Positions 31,984 to 43,244 of a stretch of 64,000 bases of DNA are shown here, one piece after another (the stretch's first letter is position 1; every line of letters starts with the position of its first letter). The stretch comes from Azorinus chamasolen. Its lineage: Eukaryota > Mollusca > Bivalvia > Cardiida > Solecurtidae. The translations under genes were made by a program, and so were the position numbers. The stretch covers positions 28,384,725 through 28,448,724 of the forward strand of contig OY755242.1 in NCBI GenBank assembly GCA_963576725.1, read 5' to 3'. The notes under the pieces are model-generated. The model ran no database searches. It worked only from the letters and a program-made list of their open reading frames with translations, and was not told the DNA's origin.

Positions 31984-32892
31984 AATCTAGCAACAATGGA
32001 CATCTGATAGAAACTGATAAACGTCATTGAAGTTAAAGTTGTTTGGTTTAATGAACCATTCAATTACTGTGGAACTGTTTTTATAAATTCAAGCAACTAG
32101 GCCTTGCAAACAGTGAAGAAACTATTAGCTGTCTGATCAGATTCTACACTGTTTGTCACATAATTCAGCAACACAGAATAGGTTCTGATGGGTGGTAAAA
32201 ATGCGCAACCTGATCAGTTGCCGGTCAGGCTGATCTTGTCCAACCTCCTACAGGAGCCGTCTCATCTGGGTCTACTCCGTTGTCAAAACGCGTGAAAAAA
32301 GTATTTTTTGTGAATGAAAGTGTTAAGCAAAGAGAAAAACATTAAACATTGATATAAACATGCAGGTTATTTACTATGACAAAGTATAATATTTGCAGTT
32401 AAACAAGCGAGAACCTGAATGCGGAACAGTTTTATGAACAGTTTTACTAATAAAAACATACAAAAACATAACCGCCGATAATCTGAGCATTCAAATAATC
32501 TCCTCTCGATATATTAAGAAAGATGTAGGGTGGATGTGATGCAGATTGCTCTCACGGGAGCTTTCTCCATTACTTTCACCTTGCATGAAGTAGTCATCGA
32601 CCTAATCAGTTCTCAATTCTTCTTTACTAAAATACTAAACCTTCAGAAGCGAGGTTTTACTCTATACAAAACATCGTATTACAAAACTTAGATATTGTAA
32701 AATGTATGCGTGAAAAATACAGAATCGAGTCAGTGTGTTTGACGAATATAAGTAAATGATTTACAGAGCAAATAATTGTCGATCGTTATAAACATAAAAC
32801 CATTGCTTGCCATTAACTTAATATTTCCAACAGATTACAATACAAACTGAATTCAACAATCACTAGTCAGCCAATAAACAGCTGGTCAAAAC
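31984..32892. other. Spacer with scattered P1 fragments
   Basis: No gene seen. A minimal palindrome at 32104-32160 (GCAAACAGTGAAGAAACTAT..) and half of a P1 palindrome at 32245-32285 (CCTACAGGAGCCGTCTCATC). The rest is AT-rich. Confidence 0.5.
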
Positions 32893-32894
32893 TA

Positions 32895-33114
32895 CAGTAA
32901 TACCCCTCTAAACCAGACGTTCAAATTAGAATAATTACCAGTCTTGGTCTTGGAGACAGGTGGCAGCTTAGTGTAGGGTGAACGTAAGGGTGAAAGTAAC
33001 GCAGAAAGCTCATCTAGGAGGAGCTAGAGGAGCTTTCTGCATGACTTTCATCCTGCATTAACCAGTCACCTGCCTAAAAGTATTTATATTCTTCCCTACT
33101 AGAGGGGGTTACTG
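32895..33114. mobile_element. P3 TA-flanked MITE
   Basis: TA at 32893-32894 and 33115-33116. Ends CAGTAATACCCCTCTA and TAGAGGGGGTTACTG. The palindrome is enlarged by short duplications (GGTGAACGTAAGGGTGAAAG, AGGAGGAGCTAGAGGAGC). Confidence 0.8.
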
Positions 33115-33349
33115 TACATCAAATTGCGACAAACATTTCCAACGGAAATACTAAATATTTGCAAAGATCAAAGAGTCTTCCAAAAAGCAAATAACGAAAT
33201 GTTAGATGTGTGTGTTGTTTATTCTTATCAAAGTGTGATTGTCTCTTTTTATGTGTTTTAACGATTTACTTATATATATTAGTTTATTTTTATTCTAAAT
33301 TAAACCAGAGATTCTTTATCTTTGTTGTCAACATTGCTAATCACATGGG

Positions 33350-33516
33350 CATGCAAATACTTTCTTTTTCTCCATAGGAACAAATGCTCTATTTATCACA
33401 GTGGTTTCAACACTACACACATATAAAATATACCTTCCCTCTAATTAATGCTCCTTTTCGGCGGATGTATTCGAAGTGGTGGAATCTAAAAATATAGCCA
33501 ATGAGGTAATGGGTTA
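33350..33516 (+). mobile_element. P2 MITE, right half
   Basis: Starts in the palindrome (CCATAGGAACAAATGCTC) and ends GAGGTAATGGG + TTAA. The left half is absent. Confidence 0.7.
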
Positions 33517-34266
33517 AACATCACGTCGTAAAATTACTCTGAAACTTTCATTTATTTTTGTATTGTGTTGTGGCCTTGTAAATATTCACGTGTTATTAAT
33601 ATGATGTATTATGTAAACTAGACGATACATATTATGCGTAAGTCTTGAATAAAATATCTGTTCTGCTCTGTTAAAAAAGAATACCGTATTTTCCCTGATA
33701 AGCGACCACTCTAATAAACACACCCTTACTTATAAATATAAAGTACATGTATTTCATTAATTAATTCACTTCTTTTGGGGAGCTGGGTGACTAACGATCA
33801 AGAAAACAACTAAAAACCCTTACTAATAATCATAAAGATATACATGTAGGTTTTTCAAAGTACAGGTCGTAGCTTAATGCAGACGGAAACTTTGAATAAT
33901 ACATTCTCAGAGAATCGATATGGGCATCGCAGATAATGGGCTGTCAACTATTGGTGTGGTGTTTGTACCACGTCCTTACAAAGTCCATGTCATGCCACAC
34001 TGCTTAAGGGACGTGTGGTATATCTTTACAGTCTCATCATTGCGCAACTGTATACATTAAATGAAATACGTATCACAGATTGATCATTATGTACAGTGTC
34101 ATTCAAATGTGAATTATAAGAGACTATCCCAGGTATATATTACAATCAACATTACTATGTACAGGGTTAAAAGATGACCTACCACCGATATTATATGGTA
34201 AGTAAGACTTGGAAAAGTGGACGAGTGCGTGGATGAACATACTCCGAAATACTTTGAATTCTACAA
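33517..34266. other. AT-rich spacer, no gene seen
   Basis: No credible frame or repeat, apart from a P3-like fragment at 33870-33890 (GTCGTAGCTTAATGCAGACG). Confidence 0.5.
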
Positions 34267-34440
34267 CAGTAAAACCCCGATAATGCGACCACCTAAAAGA
34301 GGTACAATTCTGGGCGCTAGATGCAGGTGGTAGCTAGAGGTGCTTTCTACATTACTTTTGCCCTGCTTTAAGCAACCACCTGCTTATAAAGACAACCATG
34401 TTTATTAATTAAGTGGTCACATTAGAGGGGTTCAACTGTA
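34267..34440. mobile_element. P3 MITE
   Basis: Ends CAGTAAAACCCCGATAATGC and GAGGGGTTCAACTG, with TA kept on the right only. The palindrome centre is eroded (GCTAGAGGTGC). Flank strings GGTACAATTCTGGGC and GACAACCATGTTTATTAATT match the intact copy at 13789 in inverted orientation. Confidence 0.8.
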
Positions 34441-34487
34441 TATATTAGTGGCGACTGGAAAGCAGGCCTCCGTTTCACGAAACAACT

Positions 34488-34710
34488 CAACCCTTTACTC
34501 CATTAATATTGCTGTAAGAAAAAATGACATCATGAATATTAAGTTTATATTTTATAACGATAGATGAACACAGGAAGTACTGCAGTATCAATATATATTA
34601 TTTCATAACCAAACAGAACAAACCCTGATCAGACTGCTCCTATAGGGGTGTCCGATCAGGGTCTACTCTGTTTGCATATTGAAAGGCGTGTTTATGGAGA
34701 AAGGGTGAAT
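34488..34710 (-). mobile_element. P1-type MITE, reverse orientation
   Basis: The palindrome at 34612-34677 (ACAGAACAAACCCTGATCAG..CGATCAGGGTCTACTCTGTT) is flanked by AACCCTTTACTCC on the left and GGAGAAAGGG on the right. TTAA is degenerate (TCAA/TGAA). Confidence 0.7.
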
Positions 34711-35438
34711 TTTGGTCTTGTAGCGTGTTTATTTCACCATGTTCAATCTTGTAACCTTCCGACAATGTTTAACATGCGTGGCGTTTGAGATATTTACCAC
34801 ATATTTCTGGTCGATATGTGATCATCGATTTTTAAAATAATAACTGTAGATGAGCCAAAAGAAATTTAAGAATGCAGGTGCATGGAACGGCTGTGTGGGA
34901 CACTACAGATAACCTTAGTGGCATACGTATGTCCCGTTCGAATATTTTGAACATGCCAAAGGATCCTTTTCTTTTAAAAATAACGCTATGTTATTATTGC
35001 GTTTAAAATGCAAAATTACTAATACATGTATATATACACCAAATGGCGTTTGCAATCTTATAGATCTATATATATAATGCCGGACTCCACTTGTCGTGTA
35101 TTATCGGCATGGGGGTCTGTGCGCCGTGCAGATTAAAAGCAAATACCTATCGAAATATTACTGGCATAAATGCACGACATATCCAACAGAAACTTATTTA
35201 GTTAGTAACATAGAGTACTGCCATAAATTGAGTATTATTACTGACAGTAGACACTATTGCCTACACAAATTAGTGTCTCAAGACATAGACTGACACGTCA
35301 GAATATGTTGATTTCTAGCAACTACACGATTTTATAATACCGTTGAGCTAATACTCATTTTTTCAAAATCAGGGCCTTGCTATTAGAAGTCTACAGATGG
35401 AACGATCGCGCGGTATCCTACAGATAACATTATCTATT
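34711..35438. other. AT-rich spacer, no gene seen
   Basis: No motif was recognised in any frame. The string GGAACGGCTGTGTGGGACAC near 34885 and GGAACGATCGCGCGGTATCC near 35398 precede similar CTACAGATAACCTTA / CTACAGATAACATTA sequence, suggesting a small dispersed repeat. Confidence 0.45.
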
Positions 35439-35748
35439 TATTCCATAAATACGCCTTTCTATGCCTTTGCAAACATAGTAGATCCAGATCAGACGGCTCC
35501 TATAGGAGCCGTCTGATCTGGGTCTGCTCTGTTTGCTTGATATAATATTCTACAGTTTCCTCCATGGTCAACAATTCCTGTGTCCATGAGCCATTATAAC
35601 ACTTAATGTAATTAATATGCACAATCTCATTATTTCTAACATGGATATTAACAATACCACACCACATCACACATACGCACACATACCCACGGGCGCAAAG
35701 TTTGACTGTATATGTGTCTTACTAGCTTTACGAAATGCGTATTTTATT

Positions 35749-35977
35749 TTAACCCATTACCTCATAGGCTATTTTTAGAAACAACCTCTTTGAATAAATC
35801 TACCGAAAATGAGCATTAACGAGAGAAAAAGAAAATAATAGAATTTTGTAGTTTGAAATCATTGTGATAAATAAAGCATTTGCTCCTATAGGAGCAAATG
35901 CTCTATTTATCACAATGGTTTCACAAAGTGACTTTTACAGAGTCGTAAAAAGGCGTCAATATGAGGGAATGGATTAA
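35749..35977 (+). mobile_element. P2 MITE, intact, in RepA copy 3
   Basis: TTAA at 35749-35752 and 35974-35977. The ~68-bp palindrome is almost perfect, centre CTCCTATAGGAG. This is the reference P2 copy in the window. Confidence 0.9.
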
Positions 35978-36415
35978 TATAATGGCTTCCGCTGTATAGC
36001 GGTTCTGCTGTATATAAATGCTACAGTTACAATTTACAATACAATACAATTGTTCTTGGTTTGTAAAGAAACATTGCGACATTGTGTGTAGCTGTATGGT
36101 GACGGTATCTGTTGATCGCAAGATTCAATAAAACCAATACGACTGAGTGATCAGGAATGAAGTGTGCCGAGATTAATCACAGATATCAAGGGCTACAAAA
36201 CACCTGGACATCCTTGTGGTCGGTTGCTTGCTACAACATTTATTTTCCTGTTTGCATAATCGTTGTACATAGTCTATTAACTAATGACCGAGTTGGGCAC
36301 AGTTTGGATTCTTATGAAACGCTGATTAATTCGAGTCTTGAGGTGATTGAAAGGATGTTGGTCAATGAACAAAGTCGAAACGATTATTTGATTTCAAAGT
36401 TAACATCAGGCCTAC

Positions 36416-36666
36416 TTAACCCTTTCCTTCATAGTTATAGCGCATTTTACCCACATTTGAAAACAGAGTAGACCCAGATCAGACGGCTTCTATAGGAGCC
36501 GTCTGATCAGGGTCTATTCTGTTTGATTTTTACGTGATTTAGAACTGATTCTAGTTTTTGTCAAGGCAAACTATTGCCTTGAAAGGTGTACATGATAAAA
36601 GTTATTCTAATAAACATGCATGGTGGCATAAATTCTTACATGAATACCGAACAGGGAAAGGGTTAA
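36416..36666 (+). mobile_element. P1 MITE in RepA copy 3
   Basis: TTAA at 36416-36419 and 36663-36666. Palindrome at 36456-36523. Orthologous in position to 29244-29487. Confidence 0.85.
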
Positions 36667-36896
36667 CACAAGAATAGCATCCATTTTGTTTTGTATTCCG
36701 CTGCATTGCTGAGTAGCTCGCCGTCCCAACTTAACCCTTATCATGTCGAAAAAAATGTCTGCCAAAACTCTGATCTTTTGCATTTTTTACTTACTTCTGA
36801 TTTAGATACGCGTTTGAGGACTGTTGACCGAGTGTCAAACAGTTTGGATCCTGATGAGACGCCGAGTTACTGTTAACTATCTTTTAAAACGGATAA

Positions 36897-37215
36897 CACC
36901 CCTACCCCTCTAAACCGGAAGTTCAGATTAGTATCAGTACCAGTCTGTAAGACAAGTGTATACAGTTAGACCCCTTTAAACCGGGAGTTCAGATTAGTAT
37001 CAATGCTAGTCTGTAAGACACGTGTATACAGTTAACCCCCTCTAAACCGGAAGTTCAGATTAGTAACAATGCCAGTCTATAAGACAAGTGTGTACAGTTA
37101 GACCTATCTAAACCGGAAGTTCAGATTGGTATCAGTGCCAGTCTATAAGACAAGTGTGTACAGTAAGACCTAACTAAACCGGAAGTTCAGATTAGTACCA
37201 ATGCTAGTCTTTGAG
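36897..37215. repeat. Tandem repeat of a P3-like end, ~65-bp unit x 5
   Basis: Five units of CTCTAAACCGGAAGTTCAGA then TTAGTATCAATGCCAGTCTG and TAAGACAAGTGTATACAGTT. The ACCCCTCTAAACC string resembles the terminal sequence of P3 elements (for example 32895), so this is probably one transposon end amplified in tandem. The P3 palindrome remnant at 37216-37335 follows directly. Confidence 0.85.
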
Positions 37216-37335
37216 ACAAGTCGCAGCTTAATGCAGGTTGAACATTACGCAGAAAGCTCCCAAAGGAGCTTACACAGAAAGGCCTAAATGGAGATTTCTG
37301 CGCGACTTTCATCCTGCAATAAGCAGCATTAAAGC
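37216..37335. mobile_element. P3 palindrome remnant
   Basis: GCTTAATGCAGGTTGAACAT, AAGCTCCCAAAGGAGCTT and TTCATCCTGCAATAAGC form a P3-type hairpin containing a short inserted stretch (ACACAGAAAGGCCTAAATGG). The same variant, truncated, is at 30487-30570. Confidence 0.65.
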
Positions 37336-37408
37336 GATGTGACTTCTGACTGGCATTTACAGAAAAGTTCGATCACATGATCTCGGCGTCTTATCAGGAT
37401 CCAATCTC

Positions 37409-37639
37409 TTTAACCCTTTCCTCCATAAATACGCCTTTCTATGCATCTGTAAAAATCACCAGTTGAAACCATTGTGATAAATAGAGCATTTGTTCCTATA
37501 GGAGCAAATGCTCTATTTATCACAATGGTTTCAAACTACAAAAATCTAAATAAAATCCTTTTCTCTAGTTAATACTTCTTTTGGGTAGATTCATTCAAAG
37601 CGGCTGAGTCTTAAAATAGCCTATGGAGGAAAGGGTTAA
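37409..37639 (+). mobile_element. P2 palindrome in P1-type ends (TTAA MITE)
   Basis: TTAA at 37409-37412 and 37636-37639. The left end CCCTTTCCTCCATAAATACG + CCTTTCTATGC is the P1 left end, but the palindrome inside is P2 (CCATTGTGATAAATAGAGC, centre TTCCTATAGGAG). This copy links the two families. Confidence 0.85.
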
Positions 37640-37894
37640 CACATGGACAAAATTTTACCAAAAGCTTAAACGAACCGGAAGTAAGTAAATACATCAAGTC
37701 ATGTTTTGAGCAGACATACATTTTTCCAGTGCGATAGGTGATACAATCTGCATTGTGATCGTTAGTTAGCTATGGTGTCTTTGTTCTGATAAGTGATAAA
37801 CCTTTTTATATTGTGCATTACGGTAGTTTGTGGTTAGGTGGCTGTGGGATAACTAGGTGCTCGAAAACAGGTACTGTACTTTATGTATAGCACT

Positions 37895-38140
37895 TTAACC
37901 CTTTCCTTCATATAAACGTGTTTTCACGCATTTGCAAACAGAGTAGATCCAGATCAGACGGCTCCTATAGGAGCCGTCTGATCAGGGTCTGCTTTGTTTG
38001 CTAGTGGAATTTTAAAGATATAGTTCTTTACTTTTTAAAATAGCTACATGTTCCACCTTCCATATTTCATTATAACTATTTTGTCCATGAATATTTAGTA
38101 GGTACTGAAATTTGGAATAAATATAGAACAGGGAAAGGGT
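37895..38140 (+). mobile_element. P1 MITE abutting a LINE fragment
   Basis: Left TTAA at 37895-37898. Palindrome 37933-38000 (centre CTCCTATAGGAG). The right end GAACAGGGAAAGGG runs into LINE coding sequence at ~38140 instead of TTAA. Confidence 0.8.
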
Positions 38141-38769
38141 ACATTACAATGTCAGATAACAGGTACGTAAAAATGTGTTACAATATGTTGAAATATTATG
38201 ATGAACGTGGATATAAGAACTGGGTCACTTCATTACGTTTAAATTTGTGTAGCAATGGTTTTGGTTATATATGGTTAAGTCAAGTTGTTGACAATCCTGA
38301 ATATTTTTTGAATCAGTGTGTAAATAGGTTAAAATACCAGTATAAACAAAAATGGCATGAAATGTGTTGTAATAATAAAAAATTGCTTTTATACAAAGAG
38401 TATAAAGTCGAATTTGTGAAAGAGTCATACCTGGATGCCATTGATTTAAAGAAATTTAGAAGCAGTTTTGTAGCATTTAGGTCGTCATCTCATAAGTTGA
38501 TGATTGAAAAGGGTAGACATATTCATTTGGCTAGAGAAGTACGCTACTGTATACATTGTGTTGGTTCCATAGAAGACGAATTACATTTTTTATTAATTTG
38601 TCCATTATATGCTGACCTGAGATCAAAATATATACATAATAAGTATTTGGATTCGCCAAATATTCATACATTCAAAAGCTTGATGTCTTCTGGAGATAAA
38701 CTAACGGTTCAAAATTTGGCCATGTTCATACATTATGCAATGAAATATCGCGATGAATTTCTAATATGA
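38141..38769 (+). pseudogene. LINE reverse-transcriptase C-terminal fragment
   Basis: An uninterrupted frame of ~206 residues has the layout of the region after the RT domain in jockey/CR1-like LINEs: NRYVKMCYNMLKYY near the start and a zinc-knuckle-like C-X2-C-X8-H-X4-C (Cys134, Cys137, His146, Cys151 in YCIHCVGSIEDELHFLLICP). The catalytic RT domain is missing, as expected for 5'-truncated retroposition. The first ATG is inside the family homology, so it is not a gene start. The long intact frame suggests a fairly young copy. Confidence 0.75.
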
Positions 38770-38884
38770 ATACGAATATTTCATATACAGTTGTGTTTAA
38801 TACTCAAAGGAGGTGGAATACCACAGGAACTATTATGTATTATATATTGTTTTACTCTGGCCACCAGACTATTATAATATTGTT

Positions 38885-39048
38885 ACATTGTAATCACAAC
38901 TACACCTGATACATGTTTAGTTTTGTTTGTATGTACTTATATGTACTTTATTTCGCATCATAGGCTACCGGCCCATACACATATAAGTACATACAAACAA
39001 AACTAATCATGTATCAGGTGTAGTTGTGAACACAGTGTTACAATATAA
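38885..39048. repeat. Inverted repeat at the LINE 3' end
   Basis: The stretch 38885-38950 (CACAACTACACCTGATACAT.., TTTTGTTTGTATGTACTTAT) is repeated inverted at 38979-39048 with few changes, around a ~28-bp loop containing ATAGGCTACCGGCC. It follows the LINE stop codon by ~115 bp, so it is probably its 3' UTR plus a reversed copy of the same UTR. Confidence 0.8.
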
Positions 39049-39054
39049 CAAGAC

Positions 39055-39960
39055 CTCGATCTGCGCCTGCGATGAGAGCGGGACGAGTGCCAATTCCCAT
39101 TAGAATAATAAGAAGGGGTTTTACGCCTCCTACGGGATGGGGTTGGATGGAGGCTGGGGAGTCCGAAGTGAATTCAGAAGACGAAGAGTAATTGCAGGGT
39201 CTAGACGACCGAGAACGTCTAGACTTAGCCAGAGCAGATTCATTTTGACTTTCACAACTGTAATGCGGTGTAGAGACAAAATGCCCAGTAGAAAAGATTG
39301 GACCGGTAGATTTACCGGTCCACTTCGGTATCCCGGTCCTTAGGACCGGACCGGGCCACAGGAGGACCGTTGGAGAGCAAACTTGGGACACCGGGCCAAA
39401 GAATACCCAGTGACATCATTGGACCGGGGCTTGGTAGATCGGTCTGCCGGTGACGTCATGAAACGGAAGCACGAACACCAAGACACCGGGGACCGGGACG
39501 GATAACTGGACCTAGATTAACCGGGACCAGGAAAAACAAGCGGACCGGGAGACCTGGCAACAAGAGTACCTGGGACCAAAACAAAAGGACACCATTCAAG
39601 ACGGGGAACCCGCGCCCGGACCAGCAGTTGGGTGCCGAGCTGCAACTAACAACTGGGGAATCGACTGCGCCACCGGGGCTGTTGCCGACAGAGATTTAAA
39701 GAAGAAGCAGGCTTCTTCTGAGCTTTAGAGGACAGTGATTGGTCTGTAGCGAGGAAGTCGCTGACCAAAGAGAAGAATACTTCTTCCGTCGGGCAGCAAG
39801 CTCCCACGTCTCACCTGTCCAGAGGGATGAAACTGGATAGGGAGCTGAAGCGGAACATCCGCAGCAGGCCAGACACACTTTATGAGTTGTCCAGTCTGCC
39901 GCGAAATGCTCGCAAGAAGCATTGCGTTGCTCTGGCATGCTGTGGTAAATAATCAAACAA
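39055..39960 (-). pseudogene. GC-rich retroelement ORF fragment, DIRS-like ORF1 candidate
   Basis: Markedly more GC-rich than its surroundings, with many GGACCGG/CCGGTCC strings. On the minus strand from 39956 a Cys/His-rich frame reads SCEHFAADWTTHKVCLACCG, then TGETWELAARRKKYSS. A Pro/Ser/Arg-rich low-complexity linker (39300-39660) and SRRSRSSRPCNYSSSSEF follow. Cys/His-rich head, W..E.WE..RRK and Ser/Arg/Pro-rich tail recall the first ORF of DIRS-like elements. Frames are broken. The assignment is tentative. Confidence 0.4.
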
Positions 39961-40594
39961 ATACATAAGACATCGCGAGTAATATTTCAAGGTCACTCAA
40001 GGCTGATATGGATAAACATGAGATGAAGATTGCAGCCGAGATGCTATATATTTTCTATTGTATTGCTAAACACTCATAAAACACTCATTTATCATAAAAA
40101 CATGCATGAGGCTCAAATCCTCCGCTGTATTTTCTTACAATAAATGTGTTGTTCGTATACATGTATATTGCAATATAATAGAAAAACTACAACAGTTACA
40201 TTCTGTTTAATATTCATGATTTTGAAAATAATATTCATTATTTACATAAGTATATACATGAACATCACTATCTCTGTTTCAGTCAGTATCAAGTTATGTA
40301 CTATTAACTAAAATAATATCAGATAAAAAGAACAGCTCATTCAAGTGTGTTTATTTTTACATCTCATTAATATTCATAAATATGCATAAAATATGCATTA
40401 ATATTCATGAACCCAAAGTAATGATCCCCTGTCCTTGTCATTTTTTGTTCAATATCTGGTAGTATACGTAAAATGATAAATAGAAAAGAAAGTACACTCG
40501 AAACAATGCTAAATAAAGTGCGCATGTAAAATTTGCTTATTCATTTACGCACGTTACATGCAAATTAGCTTAAATATACATGTTTTATATAAAT
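39961..40594. other. AT-rich spacer, no gene seen
   Basis: Very AT-rich with many ATATTCAT and TATGCATAAA strings. CTCATTAATATTCATAAATA at 40363 is related to the tandem repeat that follows. Confidence 0.5.
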
Positions 40595-41665
40595 ATTACA
40601 TGAACCAAAGATGGTTTATTTTCTTTGTATGATCATATCAAAACATTTAAACCTGAATTCAATAACTCTTGTTTATTAATAGGCCTTAAAAACTAAACTC
40701 ATTTTTTTCTATAAAACGGATATTTTTACTTCCTCATTAATATTCATAGGAATACATTTATGAATATTAGTTTAATTACATATCATATTCAAGTTTTATG
40801 GCTTTGCTTTACTTTGGTTCTTGTTTTGTCTTTCTATTGCCTCTAAAAGCAAAGTAAGTTATGACGCATTTTCTTAACCATGGATGTTATTTTATCTAGG
40901 GATGTTATTTTGGCGGAATGCTCAAAATGTGTTCTGAGGACCCCAACGAACAATTTAAACCTAAATGCAATACTTTTTGTGCATTAATAGGCCTCTAAGA
41001 CTACAAAACACACTCCTTTTTCTAAAATAAGCGGAGTTTTTATACTTCCTCATTAATATTCATAAGTAATCATAAATGAATATTATTAAAATTTATATCA
41101 TAATCAAGCTATATGTCTCTGCTTTACTTTGGTTTTTGTTTTGTCCTTCTATTGCCTCTAAAAGCAAAGTTATGACACATTTTCTGAACCAAGGATGTTT
41201 CGAAATTTACCCCGGGTTATCATGGAAACCGTTTAACAAAACATAGATGGGACTAAATTATTTGGGGGAATGCTCAAAATGTGTTCTCAGGACCCCAACA
41301 AACAATTTAAACCTGAATTCAATATTTTTTGTGCATTAATAAGCCTCTCAGACTAAACAACAAACTCCTTCTTTTCTAAAAAAACGCATTTTTTTACTTC
41401 CTCATTAATATTCATAATAATGCATTATGAATATTAATGAAATATATATCATATTCAAGCTATATGTCTCTGCTTTACTTTGATACTTGTTTTGTCATTC
41501 TAGTGCCTCTAAAAGCAAAGTTATGACGCATTTTCTGAACCAAGGTAGTTTCGAAAATTACCTCGGGTTACCATGGAACCCGTTAAATAAAACATAGCTG
41601 GGACAAACTTGTTTTGGGGGGATGCTCAAAATGTGTTCTGAGGACCCCAAGGAACAATTTGATAC
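40595..41665. repeat. Large tandem repeat, unit ~320-350 bp, about 3 copies
   Basis: The block CTTCCTCATTAATATTCATA recurs at 40731, 41047 and 41396. Each copy also has TGCTTTACTTTGGTT, TGTTTTGTC, GCCTCTAAAAGCAAAG, TTATGACGCATTTTCT and GCTCAAAATGTGTTCTGAGG. The repeat ends at ~41660 (CAATTTGATACC). No ORF is conserved between copies, so coding is unlikely. Confidence 0.85.
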
Positions 41666-42088
41666 CCATGAAAAAAGTCTAGGGGGAGATGCTACGGTAA
41701 CCATGACTAGGACCCAGACTGTATGGGTATGACTAAAATACGCAAAGGAATTTATTTTCGCAAACTGCGCAAAGAAGATTTCAAAATTGGAATGGATCAC
41801 AACTATTTGTATAACTGGATTATAATTGAATCTTATATAAAGAGATGAATGATTACTAAGCAGTTGAACAAATTGAAAATCGGATGAACCTGAATCAATA
41901 AGTATCCAACATAATTTATATAAGAATATTATAAGTATGCTTCTAAATCTACAAAGTAGGGCAAACGGTAAGTCTTGATACACAAAGGAGATTTCAAAAT
42001 ATATTGGATCCAAAGTAATCGCTAACCTGGATATTTTATCGTATCATTTATCTAATCATTCACATGTACTAATTTCAAGCCTGGTACA
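41666..42088. other. Spacer, no gene seen
   Basis: A minus-strand frame of ~150 codons (41558-42013) crosses from the tandem repeat into this stretch but has no motif and low-complexity hydrophobic composition. I do not consider it a gene. Confidence 0.5.
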
Positions 42089-42090
42089 TA

Positions 42091-42495
42091 CAGGGTGCCC
42101 GAGAATAAAGGTAACACGTTTTACATTTTGAATGGTACGACGGATATGTACTAAAGCTCGTTCGCAAAGAAGAAAGGTTGAGGTTTTGATGGTCACCATT
42201 TAAGTTAAATTGATTTTATTCACAATTGGTAGATGTGTTTCCTGCTGACACTGATATTCTTAAAGTGGGACTCAAACTCCACTAAACATCTGTAACGCAT
42301 TTAGTTTCGTAGTAATGTGTGACGATAAATATACGTTGAATCCAACGACAATCGCATCTTGTTTAAAATAACAACGTTTTGGATCAAGTAGATAAAACTT
42401 TGAGAATAACGTTTGATTTCATACAACTATCATCCACATATTCTTAGATTTGGCGAACTAGTGACAATGTGTTACATTTCTTTCCGGACACCCTG
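42091..42495. mobile_element. TA-flanked DNA transposon (MITE), 405 bp
   Basis: TA at 42089-42090 and 42496-42497. Inverted ends CAGGGTGCCCGAGAATAAAG + GTAACACG and ATGTGTTACATTTCTTTCCG + GACACCCTG. Non-coding. Ends and TSD suit the Tc1/mariner or IS630-like class. Confidence 0.8.
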
Positions 42496-42497
42496 TA

Positions 42498-43244
42498 TAC
42501 ACTGATTTGCTGTACAAAGCATGTCGTTAGTACACTGGATTACAAGACAAGGGACGGACATTACAGTATCGTTTATATAACAGTCTAGTATTGCTATTAT
42601 TGTCGTTGATAAGTCACCATTATATCTCACTGTAGTGACATCCTGCTGTGTTGTTTTTGTGTACTGATATCCAAATTGAAAAAGCGAGGACTTGTTTGTT
42701 TATTGAACACCTACTGCAAATAAGAGGTTGAAAGGGGCTAAGACATGAAATGAAATATTGGATACATGTACCAACATCACATATATATCACAATTTTGAA
42801 AAAAAGGGCTTTAGCTTTAATTATAGTTCAGCAAAAATAAATATGAATGTAAACCAGCTTGGATACTGGTCAGAAGCTGTAAATAGATATTGGCGCGAAC
42901 AAAATATTGTATTTTAATCGTCTGTGCTGTTAATGATATTAAATCTCCCATCTGGATCCATAAAATAAAAAATATATCAATGTACCCGGGTATATCATGA
43001 AGCCTGATTGTAAGGTAGTAAGTCTCTGAATCACCAGTTATAGTAACAAGAAAAGTTCCGAGTGGCCAAACATTCAAATGAGAATGTTTCCGCAATACCA
43101 TTAAATATCGATTCAGAAAAACCCCGGATATCAGACAGAATAATCATATTTAAGATAAGATAAATATCTGGTATAAGATAAGATCAATATTTGAAAGTGT
43201 TTGATGTTCCTCACAAGATATGTTGGTCAACATCCGCCGTTATT
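42498..43244. other. AT-rich spacer, no gene seen
   Basis: No motif in either strand. AAGATAAGATAAATATCTGG and variants recur at 43155-43195. It could hold upstream exons or promoter elements of the glycosyltransferase, but nothing diagnostic is visible. Confidence 0.4.

Larger units (their letters stand above)
35440..36880 (+). repeat. Dispersed repeat RepA, copy 3
   Basis: Colinear with 28311-29690. It has a full P1-type palindrome at 35468-35535 (only the right half survives in copy 2), P2 at 35749-35977 and P1 at 36416-36666. It ends at 36880 in half of a P4 palindrome (GTTTGGATCCTGATGAGACG). Differences from copy 2 are scattered substitutions and small indels. Confidence 0.85.

Noticed and set aside
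41558..42013. 151-codon minus-strand open frame
   Set aside because: It overlaps the ~330-bp tandem repeat, is rich in Ile/Leu/Phe/Ser from AT-rich DNA and has no recognisable motif.
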